Below, in pieces: positions 23,757-36,200 of a stretch of DNA of 64,000 nt. The DNA is taken from contig OZ024889.1 of the NCBI GenBank assembly GCA_964017195.1, positions 63,127,858-63,191,857 on the forward strand. Reading direction: 5' to 3'. How positions within the stretch are numbered: the stretch's first letter is position 1; every line of letters begins with the position of its first letter. The notes beneath the pieces are model-generated. The model did no database searches. It was not told the origin of the DNA and saw only the letters and a program-made list of their open reading frames with translations. Made by a program: the position numbers and the translations under genes. The DNA comes from Siderastrea radians. Taxonomy: Eukaryota > Cnidaria > Anthozoa > Scleractinia > Rhizangiidae.

Positions 23757-24759
23757 ATGGATTATCAAAAACTCCACTTAACTTCTAGTGTAGATCTTTT
23801 GAGGGACGTGTACACAAACTATCGCCCTAGAAAGCGAAGTCGGAGATCCAGAGTCTTCGAAGTGGAGCGTCTAATTGCCAAGCGAGATCGAGCCGAGGTA
23901 AGCGCCATGTTGTTGTTTGGAAAGTAAGCTTATACATGTAAGCTTATAACATGTTTGTCCAACACGATGTTGGACGGAAATATTTGATCGTTTAGCCGTT
24001 TAAGGTAAGATATCCTGGACTCACTGAATTCACTTAAATAGCTAAGGGCCTTTGTTATGGTTCTTTCACAGGGTACAGAATATTTGGTGAAGTGGCTGCA
24101 CTATTCAAAATATGAAGCCACGTGGGAGAGTGCTGATGACATTTCCCCCGAGTGTATTCGGTCAGTTAGCCATCATTGATGTTCCAGTGTTCTGTACATT
24201 GTAGCCTATCTTATAGTTCAAGTAAATGTTTAGCAAGTTAGCTTTAGACAGTTGATCAGGTAGATTTCTAAATAGGTTACAACTGTACACCTTATTAGTG
24301 ATATTAAAAATAATTTCATGTGTTGAACATTTTAGGTAGGTGTGGGCAGAGCCAATGAACAGTGAGAACATTTTTTCTCAATCTTAAGTAAGAGTTCTTC
24401 GCCCACAGGTTTGGCTCTTGTTAATTTATAAAGGGGTTTTTATTTATTTGTATTTTAGACTATTTGAACATCCTCAACCAGACAGAGTAGAAGTTATACA
24501 AGCTTTAGATCAGTTGAGACAGGCAGTGGAATGCAGACTTAAGTCGAAAAGCTGCCTTCCATTGACCATTGACTTTCCCTCTCATGTATTTCGCTACTTG
24601 TTTGAGGGCAAAGGGGAGGTCAATGGGGGGTGGCTTTACCTCAACCAAGAAGATTTTCGCCAAGAGCATTTCCCAAAGGATTGGGACAGATATCTTGACC
24701 ATTTTGGAGAAGGACATAAAATATGCTACCCACTGAGAATGCGACATTTCTTGTCTTAG
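23757..24759 (+). CDS. Chromodomain protein, three exons, 176 aa
   Basis: Exons are 23757-23897, 24072-24160 and 24459-24759, with donors GAG|GTAAGC and CG|GTCAGT and acceptors TTTCACAG and TATTTTAG; phases agree and the frame is open to the TAG at 24757. The chromodomain spans about residues 33-80: F34, W55 and Y58 occupy the aromatic-cage positions that bind methyl-lysine in HP1/Polycomb domains, within FEVERLIAKR and YLVKWLHYSKYEATWES. Residues 16-32 are strongly basic. The C-terminal 90 residues (PSHVFRYLFEG, then WDRYLDHFGEGHK) match nothing I recognise. A nuclear, chromatin-binding role is inferred. It lies tail to tail with the transposase-like gene at 25422-29954. It could be a domesticated transposon chromodomain. 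Confidence 0.82.
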
Positions 24760-25064
24760 TCTCCAAAGAAATTCATTTATGATGCAAACGGGGTCCTACA
24801 GGAGAGTCCAAGAGCCTACACAGAGAGGGTTTCTTTCTCTTTTGCTAGGACTCCATGCTAGAGGGTAGGACACCATTATACACATTTTAATTTTCTTTTC
24901 GGTTTTGTTTTGGCCTATAGGCTCTGACAAGTATGGAACCCATGATCCCTCACACTCCGGTTACTAGGATAGTCAAGTTGTGTAACTCCACACATCAGTT
25001 TTGCATCCTTAATGATTTCTTTGGTGGCCAAGACAAGAATTTTTGCATTCTCAGTGAGTAGCAT

Positions 25065-25240
25065 AACTTCCTCTCAGGTTCTCGAAAATCAGTCAGTGTC
25101 ACCACAAACAGTCTTTCTCAGGACTACACTCACCCAGATGATCATACTTCACCAACTTGTTACAGCTTAAAGATAGACTCTGATAGTGACTTCCGCTCAG
25201 GTTGTCAAAAGGTCAGTCAAATATCACAAACAACAGTCCT
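25065..25240 (+). repeat. Two degraded Penelope-like 3' tails
   Basis: 25070-25150 (ending GGACTACACTCACCCAGATG) and 25170-25235 (GTGACTTCCGCTCAGGTTGT) are diverged copies of the 3' tail at 12250-12350. The protein part is absent. Confidence 0.7.
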
Positions 25241-25421
25241 TTACCCTCTTACACTGCAGGATATAACTTGTGGGTTGAAACCATTTCATTTACAATCAGT
25301 GCAATCAGGTTTGTTATCAGGCTGTTTAAAGCATGATTTATCACAAAACTCGCGTTGAAACAGTATAGCTTTTTTGTGGGTGAACGTTCTTGTTCCAAAC
25401 ATATTTTACAGGTAGTTACTG

Positions 25422-28400
25422 TTAGTTTTCTTTCATTTCAGTTGAAATGCGCCTGCGTTTTGCACGAGATTCTTTAATCTCAGAATCCCAGTATTTTTCA
25501 TTTTTTTTGGTGTATGCTCTTGGCTTTCGTTCTCTTTTCTGCAATGCCCAAAGGCGAGTTTCTGTCTGTAGGACATCTGCTGGACTATCCCAGTTGTTTG
25601 ATTTTCTTCTTAATACTCTCCTTGCATCATCGTTATTTTTTTCCACTCCTGAAATTAAAATTGCAATTGGGCAGTTAACCATTATACATGTAGACTGCTA
25701 CTAAAGTGTGTAGAGGCAGGCCTTGAAATATGAAACTTGGTGCTGCTCAACTTTAAGTTTATTCCTGAACAGTACCCACAAAACAATATTAATAGGGGCA
25801 TTTACAGAAAATAGGATGGAAGGTGAAATACCCTGGCATTTTGCTTAAGAGTAGTGAAAGTCAAATTTTCATTTGTTTTCCTTTGATGCTCTACCACAGG
25901 CTAAATGTAAAATTGTACCATTGTTATAATCATATATTATTTATTGGCTGTAGTATGGGAATCATCACAGAGGATATGTAAATTCCTACAGTTGTACCTT
26001 GTCCAGTAAACTGTTTTACATTAGTATGTCTCTTTATCGCCTCTGGCAGATGGTACACCATGGAATGCATGTAGCATGTTACATTTTTCTTTCCGTAACC
26101 AGTTCGCTTGTTGCCCAAGGAACAAAATAAGTTAATCCAATCTTTTGCCTGTAAAAAGAAAGACACACAGTCTAGAGCTTATATATTTAGGTAACTTTGA
26201 AGTACACGACTACAAAATACCTCAAAAAAACTTTAGATTCTAAAAAAAATATTCAATATGTTGAGTAAAATTTGTAACAAGGAATTGATTATCAGCACCT
26301 TTTGACAGAATGAGGTTGCATCAACAGAGCCCATAACTGAAATATAGTCAAAATATAGCTCTCCAAAATCCTGTTGAATAAGAAATATGACGTTAAAAGT
26401 TTCATTAACTTGGCATCAGGAGATGAATGCATTAACTTAACATAATATATTTGCCATTAATTTGGTGTTATGAGATGAATGCTTTAACTTCTGGCAGGGA
26501 AGGCTGGGTGTGGTGGAGGGTAGGGATTGGGGCTTCCATATTCCTGCAAGGGTGATAGGGATGATTGTCAGAACTCTCTTGAAGAAAACCTGACTACAGG
26601 GTACCAGAATCTTGTTCTGGGGCAGAGTTCTGGTACTGTTAGGAGGTACCATGGGGCTCATCAACAAGCTGTTTGATGTCTTACTTGTCTGGCTTAAAAT
26701 CCTTGAAAGTACAGTACATTACTGTACATTTACCCAGGTTAAAATTTATTTATGAACATTTAGTGATCAGTTTATGCAGTTTATCTAAACAGATTACCTG
26801 TGAGTCTTTTTTTTTATTTTAGGCAGATTTGACCACAAAATGTTTTTACCTTATTGAAATGGTCTAGTACAGCTAGATCTAATTTCTGTAATTACATGTA
26901 GCCACTGGGAGTCATCTGTTACTTAAATCCATTTAGTGGATTGAAATGATGAGTGGATTTTAATGTACCTTGTATTTTAAAAATGAATTATTTTACATGA
27001 TCCAATTTAGAATAAAGTAAAATTGTCAGTTGTAGGCATTGTGTACTGAGGACAGTAGTACAGTGTATTCATACCTTCCATATTTTCTCCACTGTTTTAG
27101 CGGTGTCTTGCCGTAAAAGAGAAGAAAAGTGTTCGGGGAAGGTCTTTAATAACAGTTTTTTCTCATTGCCCATCAGACTGGTCCAGTCGTAGGTACCGGA
27201 TCCCTTGCCATCCGCATTCTTTTTCTCCCAGACTTGGAAAGTCACACCACATTTGTTGATGGCATCCACTGCTTTCTTCAAGTGCTGTCCAATTGATGCT
27301 GGCTTTGCAACTTTCTTTTTGTGGGACTCCTCATCATCCCACTCGATCATCTCATCCAAGACATTACGAGTTAGCACATCTGTTACCCTGAGTAACAGAT
27401 GTAGCTCATCAAGGATGATATGATCCAGTGGGATGTTGAGGAGTGGGGGGTTAACACAGCAAAAGTTTTTGTTCCCTCTCTTTAAATGGCAGCATTTTTT
27501 GATATCTTCCAGCGTCCGTTTTTTGAGGCTACTCTCATAGTAATCATCGGGCTTGGACATATCATACCTGTGGTGTGACACATTAGGTTAACTCTCAATT
27601 ATAAAAGGTTCAAACATTCCAGATTGAGTACCTCAGTAATTGTTACTGGATTGTTCTCATGTTTTGTCTTCTCGTCATGAAATTAACCTGCTAAATTATA
27701 TTATCGACACACTAACCTTTCATCTTTGTGAATAGTGCACCACAGGCAAGAATAGTTTGACGTGGCACCACTAAGCCCCATGATAAGCAAAAGAAACTGC
27801 AAAACAGTAATTAAAGTTACCTTTTGTAAAGAAAATAAACTGTATAAAAGTGTCCATTATCTGGAAATAATTCTCTCCTTACAATGTACATGACTTTGTA
27901 TATGGTATTTTTGTGGTACAATTTTAGTTTCATTTGCATTTTTGCTTAATTAGATTCCTTTTCTTCATTGATATGTATTATATCTAGGTAGACATCTATA
28001 GTAGTGTACTACTAACTTTGTAGTCGCCACCTAGGAACAACTCCACAGGTATCTTCTCTTCTCCCACTTCCACAAAGCCGTCTACTTGTACCTCATTAAT
28101 TTCTTGAAACACTTCCTTAAAAGATTCAGCTATTGTAGCATAGTCTTCGCTGCCCTTGACTACTGCAATCGTTCGGGTTCCTGTAAAAAAGAATCGGACA
28201 AGAAGGGAAAGGGCAGACAAAGTGATGGTTAGTTGGGAATTTCTTTCATCCCTATTCTTATCTATAGAGGGCCCTCGGGTTTCTCCACAGGCTTGTTTTG
28301 TGTCTGTTAGAATTCCACTGCCAAGGAAGTATGGACTAACACTAATAACCCCTTAATATCCCACACTGAAAAAGAAGTAGCTATATACTTGACTTGATGT

Positions 28401-29954
28401 TTAAATATTGTGAGCACATCATTGACTAATCAGTTCATTATTTATTGACAATTCAGTTATGTTAATTTATGAAACTGTACAGTCATGTACCTCTTGATGA
28501 CATCACTTCTTCTTTTTGCAGAATTGAGAATGACACAATAACATAGTTACTGTTTCGTGTCATTCTCGCACCATCCCCACTGACCTTCACTTTGATTGGC
28601 TCTTTGGCATCAATCAATGAATCACTTTCTCCTCTCTACAATAGTGGAATTATGGCAATTAATTTCATTGTAGAGTATGAGTGGAAGAACTGTGAATGCC
28701 AAAAATATCTTTGTTAAGTTAATTATGTTGGAAGGTCCTTTTAATACTTTGTTGGTTTTATGCTTTTAGTAGATCTCACAGTCATTGTTTCCAGTAAACA
28801 TTTCATTTCATTTCATTTTCTTGTAACATATATATCACAAAAACATCTCCAGGAAGAGTGAATGAAATACCTACCAAATCAGTTATCTGCTCCCTGAGCA
28901 ACTCCTTAAATGAAGTTTGCACTCCTGGTGATGTTCCTGGTGTGACTGTGAGGTGACGCATTGCATTCAAATTGCTTTTGCACTGCTTTACTAAATACGA
29001 TCTTGGTAAACCGTCAAATATCATGGTGAGGTTATGGTAGAACTCGTCACTTACACCAAACCGGTCCATCAAAAATAAAACTTCTTCCACCTTTTTCCTC
29101 TCATCTTCTGGCAGTGTTAAATATTTAGAACTGTTGCAGGTGTTGCCAGTGTCGACTGTTGTGCTGGTGGGGTTGGGAAAGTCATCTAAGCTTAAGTTAT
29201 GCTTGGTTTTGTTGTTTTCCTCGACCTCTAAACTCTTTAATTTCAGACCATAAGCGTTCATGAACCATAGAGCCTTCTGTGCCCTAGTTTTTAGGTCTCT
29301 CAGGTACCTCCATCTGGTAGTGGGACTCACTGTTGACAAGTCCTTCCCATTCTTGTCAGTCTCCTTGTTTTTTTCCAGTTTTTCAATGTATTGTTTCAGT
29401 GATTCAGTTTCAGATAACAGATCATGTTCTCTTAACTTTTTTTGTTTAACCTCCTCAATGAGTTCTTCATATAATTTTTTGTTTTCTTTTTCTAGATTTT
29501 TTTTCGCTTCTGTCTCCAACTTTAAATCCTTACTTAACCTCTCAACTGACTCCACTTCTGCCACAAAAATGTTCATTTTGTAGCTCCCCAACAAAAGATC
29601 TCTTTTTTTGCGGCCAGAAGCGGCTTTAAAACGGTTGGAAATAAAAGAGCATTTGACTCGGAGCCGCTCCTCGATTCTTGCAGCATCCTGTTTGACAGCA
29701 AACCCACATCCAGGGATGTTTTCATTCAAAAGCTTCACAAATGAGACAAAATCCGTGGTATTTTTTTGAATCGTTTCCCAGCACAGTAACATTGACAGCG
29801 GAATGTCGATACAACAAAACGATTCATTGTTTTTTTGCTTTTGTTCTAGAACGTAATTAAGCTGATTATTTCTCCAAGGCTGAACAGATAATCCCCTGAT
29901 GTCTTGCGTGACATAGTCGGGAAGAAAGCTGCTTAAAACGGGGGTATCAGACAT
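25422..29954 (-). CDS. Transposase-like protein (probable DDE/RNase H fold), eight exons, 803 aa
   Basis: Exons on the minus strand are 29954-28875, 28635-28491, 28180-28017, 27796-27717, 27567-27075, 26370-26299, 26148-25998 and 25648-25422. All junctions are GT-AG, phases fit and there is no internal stop. Residues about 140-215 form a charged coiled coil. A core starts near residue 455: [13 protein letters not shown] (D461), a Cys pair in SCLWC, then [15 protein letters not shown] (D543), then [12 protein letters not shown] and TGQGVEKNN (E731). This spacing of acidic residues resembles DDE transposases with Cys/His inserts; the catalytic assignment is inference. The C-terminus is basic (AKRRR), possibly nuclear. 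No terminal inverted repeats were found around it, so it may be a domesticated gene or an element whose ends I missed. Confidence 0.8.
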
Positions 29955-30761
29955 GATTACCGGTTTTTTAACAACGTCGTAGTAGTAGAGTTTCTACTAC
30001 GTTTTCATTCATTCACTGATGAATGAAATACTACAAGCTGCCAAATTTGTCGCGCGTTTATTTATATTTCGCGGCAATTTTTATCTTCGCCAATAATGGG
30101 CTTTCTTTCATCGATCAACTATTGTGTTAATCAGACCAATCACGAGTCCTGTATTATAAGAAACTAGTACTCAGGCCTACTTCAAATGATGAGAGCAAAA
30201 TGGCGGCGAGAAATGAAGAAAGATGGTTTGAAGTGAAGACGGTTTTCAGCTGAATTTTAACGCGCGGACATCGGCGAATGCTTCACGTGGTCACGCTACT
30301 GTGTGGGTTATATTACGACCTGAATTTTAAGCTTTGTTGCTGTGAGACGGGAAGGACGAGGATTCATTTATGGACGACAAAAACACTGACAAGTTAAAGA
30401 GATGACTGTGTACTTGAAGTTTCCGATCGAACAAATGGGAATTTGTAGATAGCGCTGTCGGCAGAAGGCATGGAAAAATGTCATTTTGAAGCACAATGAT
30501 CGAGTTTGTAGAGATCTGATGGGCGACGAAGGTAAGTTGTATTGCATTTGTTTTTCTTTTTCTGGGAAGCGCGGAATTTGAAGCTACAAATTCAATATTG
30601 CCAAAACTAATATCTAAAGAAGTTCTACTTTCAATATCAGATCGAACAAATTGTTCAGGTTCGTATCAGCCTAAATTATTTACCGTACAAGTTTTACCTC
30701 CCCACATTTCTCTGTAAAATTACGCTGTTTGAATTTATCGATTTTTTCTAAGTGTCGATAG
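29955..30761 (+). promoter_or_regulatory. Intergenic region with possible divergent first exon
   Basis: This region lies upstream of the minus-strand transposase-like gene and downstream of the TRAF-like gene. AGTAGTAGAGTTTCTACTAC near 29982-30001 is nearly palindromic. On the plus strand, ATGGGCGACGAAG at 30519 is followed directly by a consensus donor GTAAGTT, so a first exon may end at 30531. No downstream exons were found. Confidence 0.3.
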
Positions 30762-32569
30762 CTAGTGCGCGTGCGTGAAATTTAATTTTGGACATGCTCC
30801 ATCCGCGAAGGAAGGTAATTCACCAACATTGTCTTTGGTTTCAAGATCTGACTCAATTTTTTCAATTTTCTTTTCAAGTTGGCTTTGATAACTCTCCATT
30901 TTTCCTTCAAGTTGGCTTTGATAACTCTCCATTTTTCCTTCAAGTTGGCTTTGATAACTCTCCATTTTTCCTTCAAGTTGGCTTTGATAACTCTCCATTT
31001 TTCCTTCAAGTATTACAAGACGCTCCTGTTGGTTTTGAATGATATTGTTTGCTTGGTGTAGAAGCACACCAACAACAGCGACAAAGACAACAACAAAGCA
31101 AAAAAACAAGTTGCGATACGTATTTAGTTCCTTCTCAACTCTCTTGTGATTTGTGTCAACTTTCTCGTAAATCTCGGTTTGAAGGGTGCCTACTCTCTTT
31201 GCAAGTTGGTTTTGAAGAACGCTTACTCTATCTTCAAGCTGGTTTTGGAGAACGTTTACTCTGTCTTCAAGTTTTTTTGTCACTTCGTCCTCGGAGTCCT
31301 TTAGTTTACGACAAGCTAAATCCAGGTGATGTCTTGTCTCACACTCCTGTGAGTTTTGAATGATATTTGCTTGGTATAGAAGCACACCAACAACAGCGAC
31401 AAAGACAACAACAAAGCAAAAAAACAAGTTGCGATACGTATTTAGTTCCTTCTCAACTCTCTTGTGATTTGTGTCAACTTTCTCGTAAATCTCGGTTTGA
31501 AGGGTGTCTACTCTCTTTGCAAGTTGGTTTTGAAGAACGCTTACTCTATCTTCAAGCTGGTTTTGGAGAACGTTTACTCTGTCTTCAAGTTTTTTTGTCA
31601 CTTCGTCCTCGGAGTCCTTTAGTTTACGACAAGCTAAATCCAGGTGATGTCTTGTCTCACACTGAAGGTGCGTTTCAAGGTCTTTCCTCTGTATCTGAAA
31701 AAGTATTTGGCACATACACTGTTAATAACATCGCAAGTTCGTCGACCAATTAAGACAACGACCAGAGACTTATAACATCTACTGGCGATTCAGAATTCTG
31801 TTGACTCTGATGATGACTTCCGCTCAGGTTGTCGAAACGTCAGTCAATGTCACTACAAACAGTCCTTCTCAGGACTACACTCACCCGGACGATTTTTATG
31901 GACTTATGATATGACTCCTGGGTTCAACACATTTACAGTGCATCCCTAATACGACTAATACGTCAAAACTCCATCCTGTATTCTCATTTTCTGTGGTTTC
32001 GACACCTGTGCAGTGATTACTCTAAATTTGATAAGTAACAATTCACAGGAAATGTGTTCCAGTGGTTACTGATTTATTGACCTTTTATGGGCGTAACATC
32101 TATAATACGTAACACTTACAACTTCATTCAAAATGGTTACCTCTGAATTGCATCCAATCCAAACATACGGGCAGGGGACCTCAGTCTGCGGACAATTACT
32201 TTCAAGGTGATTTGCAATCTGTAAGAAAACAAATACTTAACTCTCCTGGCAAGCTGTCAGTTTTAGCGGTCCCTCCACCGTCATAAATGTCACTCAATTC
32301 GTCTTAGCACATAACTTAAGACATAAGCATCGTATCGCGCCTCATTACTCAAACAGCAGTTTGATTACTTAATTACGTTCAGACCCTTGTGCACACAAGT
32401 CATGGATTCAAAGAGAACAAAACTTTTAAGAATTCCCTAACAGGGTGGAAACCAAATGTTTTTGGCACAAAATAACAAGAAAAGAAAGCCTCACCATTTC
32501 TTGAGAAATCCTGGTTCCACAATTGTTAGGACAAGCAATTAGATAACCACTGCACGTTTGTAGATGATC
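30762..32569 (-). CDS. TRAF-like gene, exons 5-7 (zinc fingers, coiled coils, two membrane segments)
   Basis: Exons 32569-32495, 32218-32141 and 31694-30762 continue in phase from exon 4 at 55685, across an intron enlarged by the Polinton. Exons 5 and 6 carry Cys/His patterns of TRAF-type zinc fingers (DHLQTCSGYLIACPNNC; NHLESNCPQTEVPCPYVWIGC). Exon 7 encodes 310 residues of heptad-rich coiled coil interrupted by a strongly hydrophobic segment, FFCFVVVFVAVVGVLL, at about residues 309-327. The whole coiled coil-plus-membrane block is repeated at +106 residues (second segment about 415-433). Four 11-residue repeats (EGKMESYQSQL) follow. There is no MATH/TRAF-C domain. A membrane-anchored signalling adaptor or E3 ligase is inferred; canonical TRAFs are soluble. 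Confidence 0.82.
30868..31005 (-). repeat. Four 33-bp tandem repeats in TRAF-like exon 7
   Basis: The unit reads TCAAGTTGGCTTTGATAACT... on the plus strand, four near-identical copies, each encoding one 11-residue coiled-coil repeat. Confidence 0.9.
31049..31684 (-). repeat. 318-bp in-frame duplication in TRAF-like exon 7
   Basis: About 31049-31366 and 31367-31684 are almost identical, offset by 318 bp (106 codons). The high identity indicates a recent duplication of the coiled coil and membrane segment. Confidence 0.9.
31725..31897 (+). repeat. Penelope-like 3' tail in intron 6 of the TRAF-like gene
   Basis: GATGATGACTTCCGCTCAGG and its surroundings match the tail at about 12165-12335 over some 160 bp, including the upstream GTCGACCAAT part. 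No coding part is present. Confidence 0.8.
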
Positions 32570-32928
32570 CTGAAAAAGCACATTAATTAACTGATGAGAA
32601 AAGGGTTTATGAAACTAGTAATAATGTCCCTGAGACAGACAGACAGACAGACAGACAGATAGACAGATAGTCAGACAGATGTGTAGCAGGTGACCCACAC
32701 AAGAAAAACTGTAATTGAACCATTGTACGAGTAGTGGATTCAACTGACAAATAAATACTTACTAATTTTTATGCAACATGTTAATCCGTTTCCTTAGACA
32801 AGAAACAGTTACTACCCAGTCTCTAAAGGTACCAGCGAATTGTTACCCATTTAAGCGCTAATTAACAGTGACGAAAATGAATTTTCACTTTACGTCATCT
32901 CTACTTGTTCAAACATTGAGAGACTATC
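32570..32928. other. Intron 4 of TRAF-like gene, 3' side, with GACA microsatellite
   Basis: Non-coding. A (GACA)n/(GATA)n run lies at about 32635-32672. CTATC at 32924-32928 abuts the Polinton. Confidence 0.6.
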
Positions 32929-33110
32929 AGTAGTAATAGAAGGATTTAACAAATACCACCTGATTGTCAGAGGTTTATTTAAGAAATTTAAAACCCCCAA
33001 CATAATAAACAAGCTCCTTGCGTCGCATGTTTATTATGTTGGGGGTTTTAAATTTCTTAAATAAACCTCTGACAATCAGGAAGTATTTGTTAAATCCTTC
33101 TATTACTACT
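32929..33110. repeat. Terminal hairpin, left end
   Basis: The 83-base arms 32929-33011 and 33028-33110 are inverted copies with about two mismatches, separated by a 16-base loop (33012-33027). Confidence 0.95.
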
Positions 33111-33264
33111 TAACCGAAACAAACCGCCCAGCATAACAAAATTTTTTAATTAAAGAAATACACATCTTTATTATATCCAAGTTGTAATGTCTGCACTTAA
33201 CATAAACATTGAAGAGCTTTTGAAAGAACTTGATCCAGCAACGTTACAAGCTTTAGAGCAATTA
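32929..33264 (+). repeat. Left terminal inverted repeat of Polinton (336 bp)
   Basis: It is essentially identical to the reverse complement of 54181-54516. It includes a terminal hairpin (32929-33110), a TATA-like TTATTATATCC just before the ATG at 33187, and the first 26 codons of the PolB frame. Confidence 0.95.
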
Positions 33265-36200
33265 CTTGCAGCGGACGCTCCTGCTGTTCGAAAAACTATT
33301 CAGAATATAATAGATGAACCAATTTCTGAAAAAGTAAAAAGAAGTTTAGATAAACCTTTACTTCCTAAACCTTTTCAACCAACTGCACCTTCTCGAAGAA
33401 GGGGGCGAAAAAAACAAGAAATTTTGAGGAAGTTTGATCCAATTTCTCGAAAAAATATCCAAAAAAATGTAACAAGCTATCAGAATGAAATTCTTGATTT
33501 ATATGATACTGCCGAATATAAAGGAAAAGAGGTAAGGAGAGAGGGGCGTCGTTTCATTCGATGGCGCTTTATTCGAGAACTTGAAAGAAATCTTACACCT
33601 GATTTTATGACAAAAATACAAGAGGAAGTTAAAACATCTTTTTATGCAAGACATGTTTATTCATATGAGATACGCAACATTGAAGAAGATTCCACAATTG
33701 TGATGTACAAAAACAAAGGTTCGCCTTGGTTTGAACGTTTTTCTGATGTGGAGAAATGGTTGAGTGAGCAAGAAAAATTACGTCTGGACCCTGACAACAT
33801 AGATAGACCTAACACAAAATGGGCGTTTGAAGGCTTTTTTAATGTTGATGTAAAGGTTGTGCTTGATCGTCAACCGCTTTTAGGAACAGGACCTTTACCA
33901 GATTGGCTGCGTAACCTTTCACATAGTCGTAATATGTTTACTTTAGACACTTACAAACTAAGACAATTTATGTCTTTGGCGTTGTATTGCGGTACACCGA
34001 GGTTCAAGACCAGATCGAAGTACAACGGCAGCACGGGAACTTGCAAGAGTTTCTTTAACTTAAAAGCTATTCCAGAAGACTGCCGGAAAACATGTTTGGA
34101 TGAACTTGATAAGGTTGAAAAACATCTTAATAAAAAACAAATTTTCAAAGACTGGTTGGGTATTCGTGTATATGTGCCTGAACGTTTGGAAGATGGTGAA
34201 GTTATATGGCATCTTTGGAGGAAACCACCAGCCAAATTAACAAATATTTTGACGATTGGAATTTACAAAGGGCATGCTTTCGTTATAAAAGACATTTCGA
34301 AGCTTGCAAAAATTTATGCATGTGTTCATTGCCGTTCAAGATTTACTCAAGCTTGTCACCTTCAACGACATACCCAAACATGTTCACAAGGGAAGACGGT
34401 AATTGAATGTCCGGCTGAAAAAGTTGAATTACCACAAACAGTTTTTGAGAAGGCTTTTTATCCAAAACATTCATCTTCTCCAGAATCTCTTCGTTGGCTT
34501 GAACAAGAAGCAGCACTTCGGAAAATTCACATTCACCACGCTGCTTGCGGGCATGGAGGTGAAAGATGGGTTGAGCGTGCGCCTGTAGATGGTTATAACC
34601 ATGAAACAAAGACTGTTTTTCAATATCATGGATGTCATTGGCATGGATGTCGAAAATGTTACCCTCATGATCGAAATAGAATAATAACTAATAACCAAAC
34701 AAGAGAAGAAAGATTTAAAGCAACTGTTGAACGTACACAAAAGCTTCGAGCTGCTGGATACCGTGTAATTGAGGCATGGTCTTGTGAAGTAGGAAAAATA
34801 AATATAAAGTTACCAAAACCTCAAACTTCGAAGCACACGGAGATAAAAATCAAAGAAAAGAACCAACAGAAACGTTAACAATCGAAAACGCACACGTTCC
34901 AATTTCTGTAAGCAAAGGTGACACTTTAGAAAGAGAACCAACCCACATCTGTGAAAAAGATCCTGCGAATTTGGTTCATAAGTTTATGGAAGAACTTGAG
35001 AGGCTGGGGAAAAACATTCGGGACCAAGTAAGAGCAGCCTTCATACCTGACGATATAAATATGCTTACAAAAGCACAGCGTCTCAAAATAGAAGAATGGT
35101 GTAATCAGGTGCCAGTTCTTGGGTTTAACTCGGGGCGATATGATTTGAATCTTATCAGAGAACATTTCGCGGAACGTTTATCTGATAAAACTGGTAAAGT
35201 AAAAGTTGTAAAAAATGGAAACAAAATTATGTTCATTTTGACTAAAAACTTTCGCTTTCTTGACATCATAAACTACTTAGGACCGGGTACAAGTTATGAA
35301 AAATGGGTAAAAGCTTAATGCGAAACTGTAAAATCGTGGTTTCCGTACGACTGGTTTGACACACCTGAAAAACTTGATTTTCGTGGGCTTCCGAAATATG
35401 AGGATTGGTATTCGAAGCTGAAGGGTGGTTATGTTCTCACGCGTGATCAATGGGAAGAATGTCAGCGTGTGTTCAAAGAAAAGGAGATGGGTCCCTTCGC
35501 AGACTGGCTGCGTTACTACAATAATCTCGATGTAGCTCCTGGTCTCGAGGCACTAGAAAAGATGCGTGCTTTCTACACCGATAAAGGAATCGATATTTTG
35601 AAAGATGCTGTAAGTATTCCAGGTGTTAGTTTACATTACTTGCTCCGTGGATGTGTTGAGAGGGGCGCAGATCTTTACAGCCCGTGCAAAGAAGCGTATG
35701 AGATGTTGAAAGCAGCTGTTGTTGGAGGACCGAGCCTTGTTTTCACAAGATATCATGAAGTTGGAGTTACGAAAATAAGGTCTCATCGAATAGCGGAACC
35801 TCGTTTTTGCAAAAATATAGTGGGTTACGACGCCAACGCTTTGTATTTGTCAACCATGCTAAGAGACATGCCTTGTGGAAAAGGAAGGGTCGTGCATTAC
35901 AATAACGAAGCCGCCGCTCCCATACTGACACAAAGGCTCAAAGAAGAAAAATGGTTTGGATTTGCAGAAGTTGATATAGAGATCCCAAAGCACTTATACC
36001 CAAAATTTGAGGAAATGTGTCCGTTCTTCTACAACAAAGAGGTCCCTGTTGAAGCTGTGCCGCAGCATATGCTTGACTATCTTAAACGCACAAGAAGTTA
36101 GTGGGAGCATTGTCTGCAAAGAAGATATTATTATACGCACCTCTTCTTAGATGGTATCTTGAGCATGGAGCAGTGATCACAAATGTTTATCGGACTATTG

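Noticed and set aside
29954..30200. Terminal inverted repeat of a transposon carrying the transposase-like gene
   Set aside because: The local palindrome near 29982-30001 has no partner beyond the 3' end of the gene around 24800-25400.
30788..31753. Plus-strand open frames over the TRAF-like exon 7
   Set aside because: They are antisense shadows of the in-frame repeats; the minus strand has the coiled-coil pattern and splice acceptor.
35316..35318. Stop codon recoding in PolB
   Set aside because: The codon is TAA with no sign of selenocysteine-type or readthrough context, and PolB has other lesions; a plain nonsense mutation is simpler.
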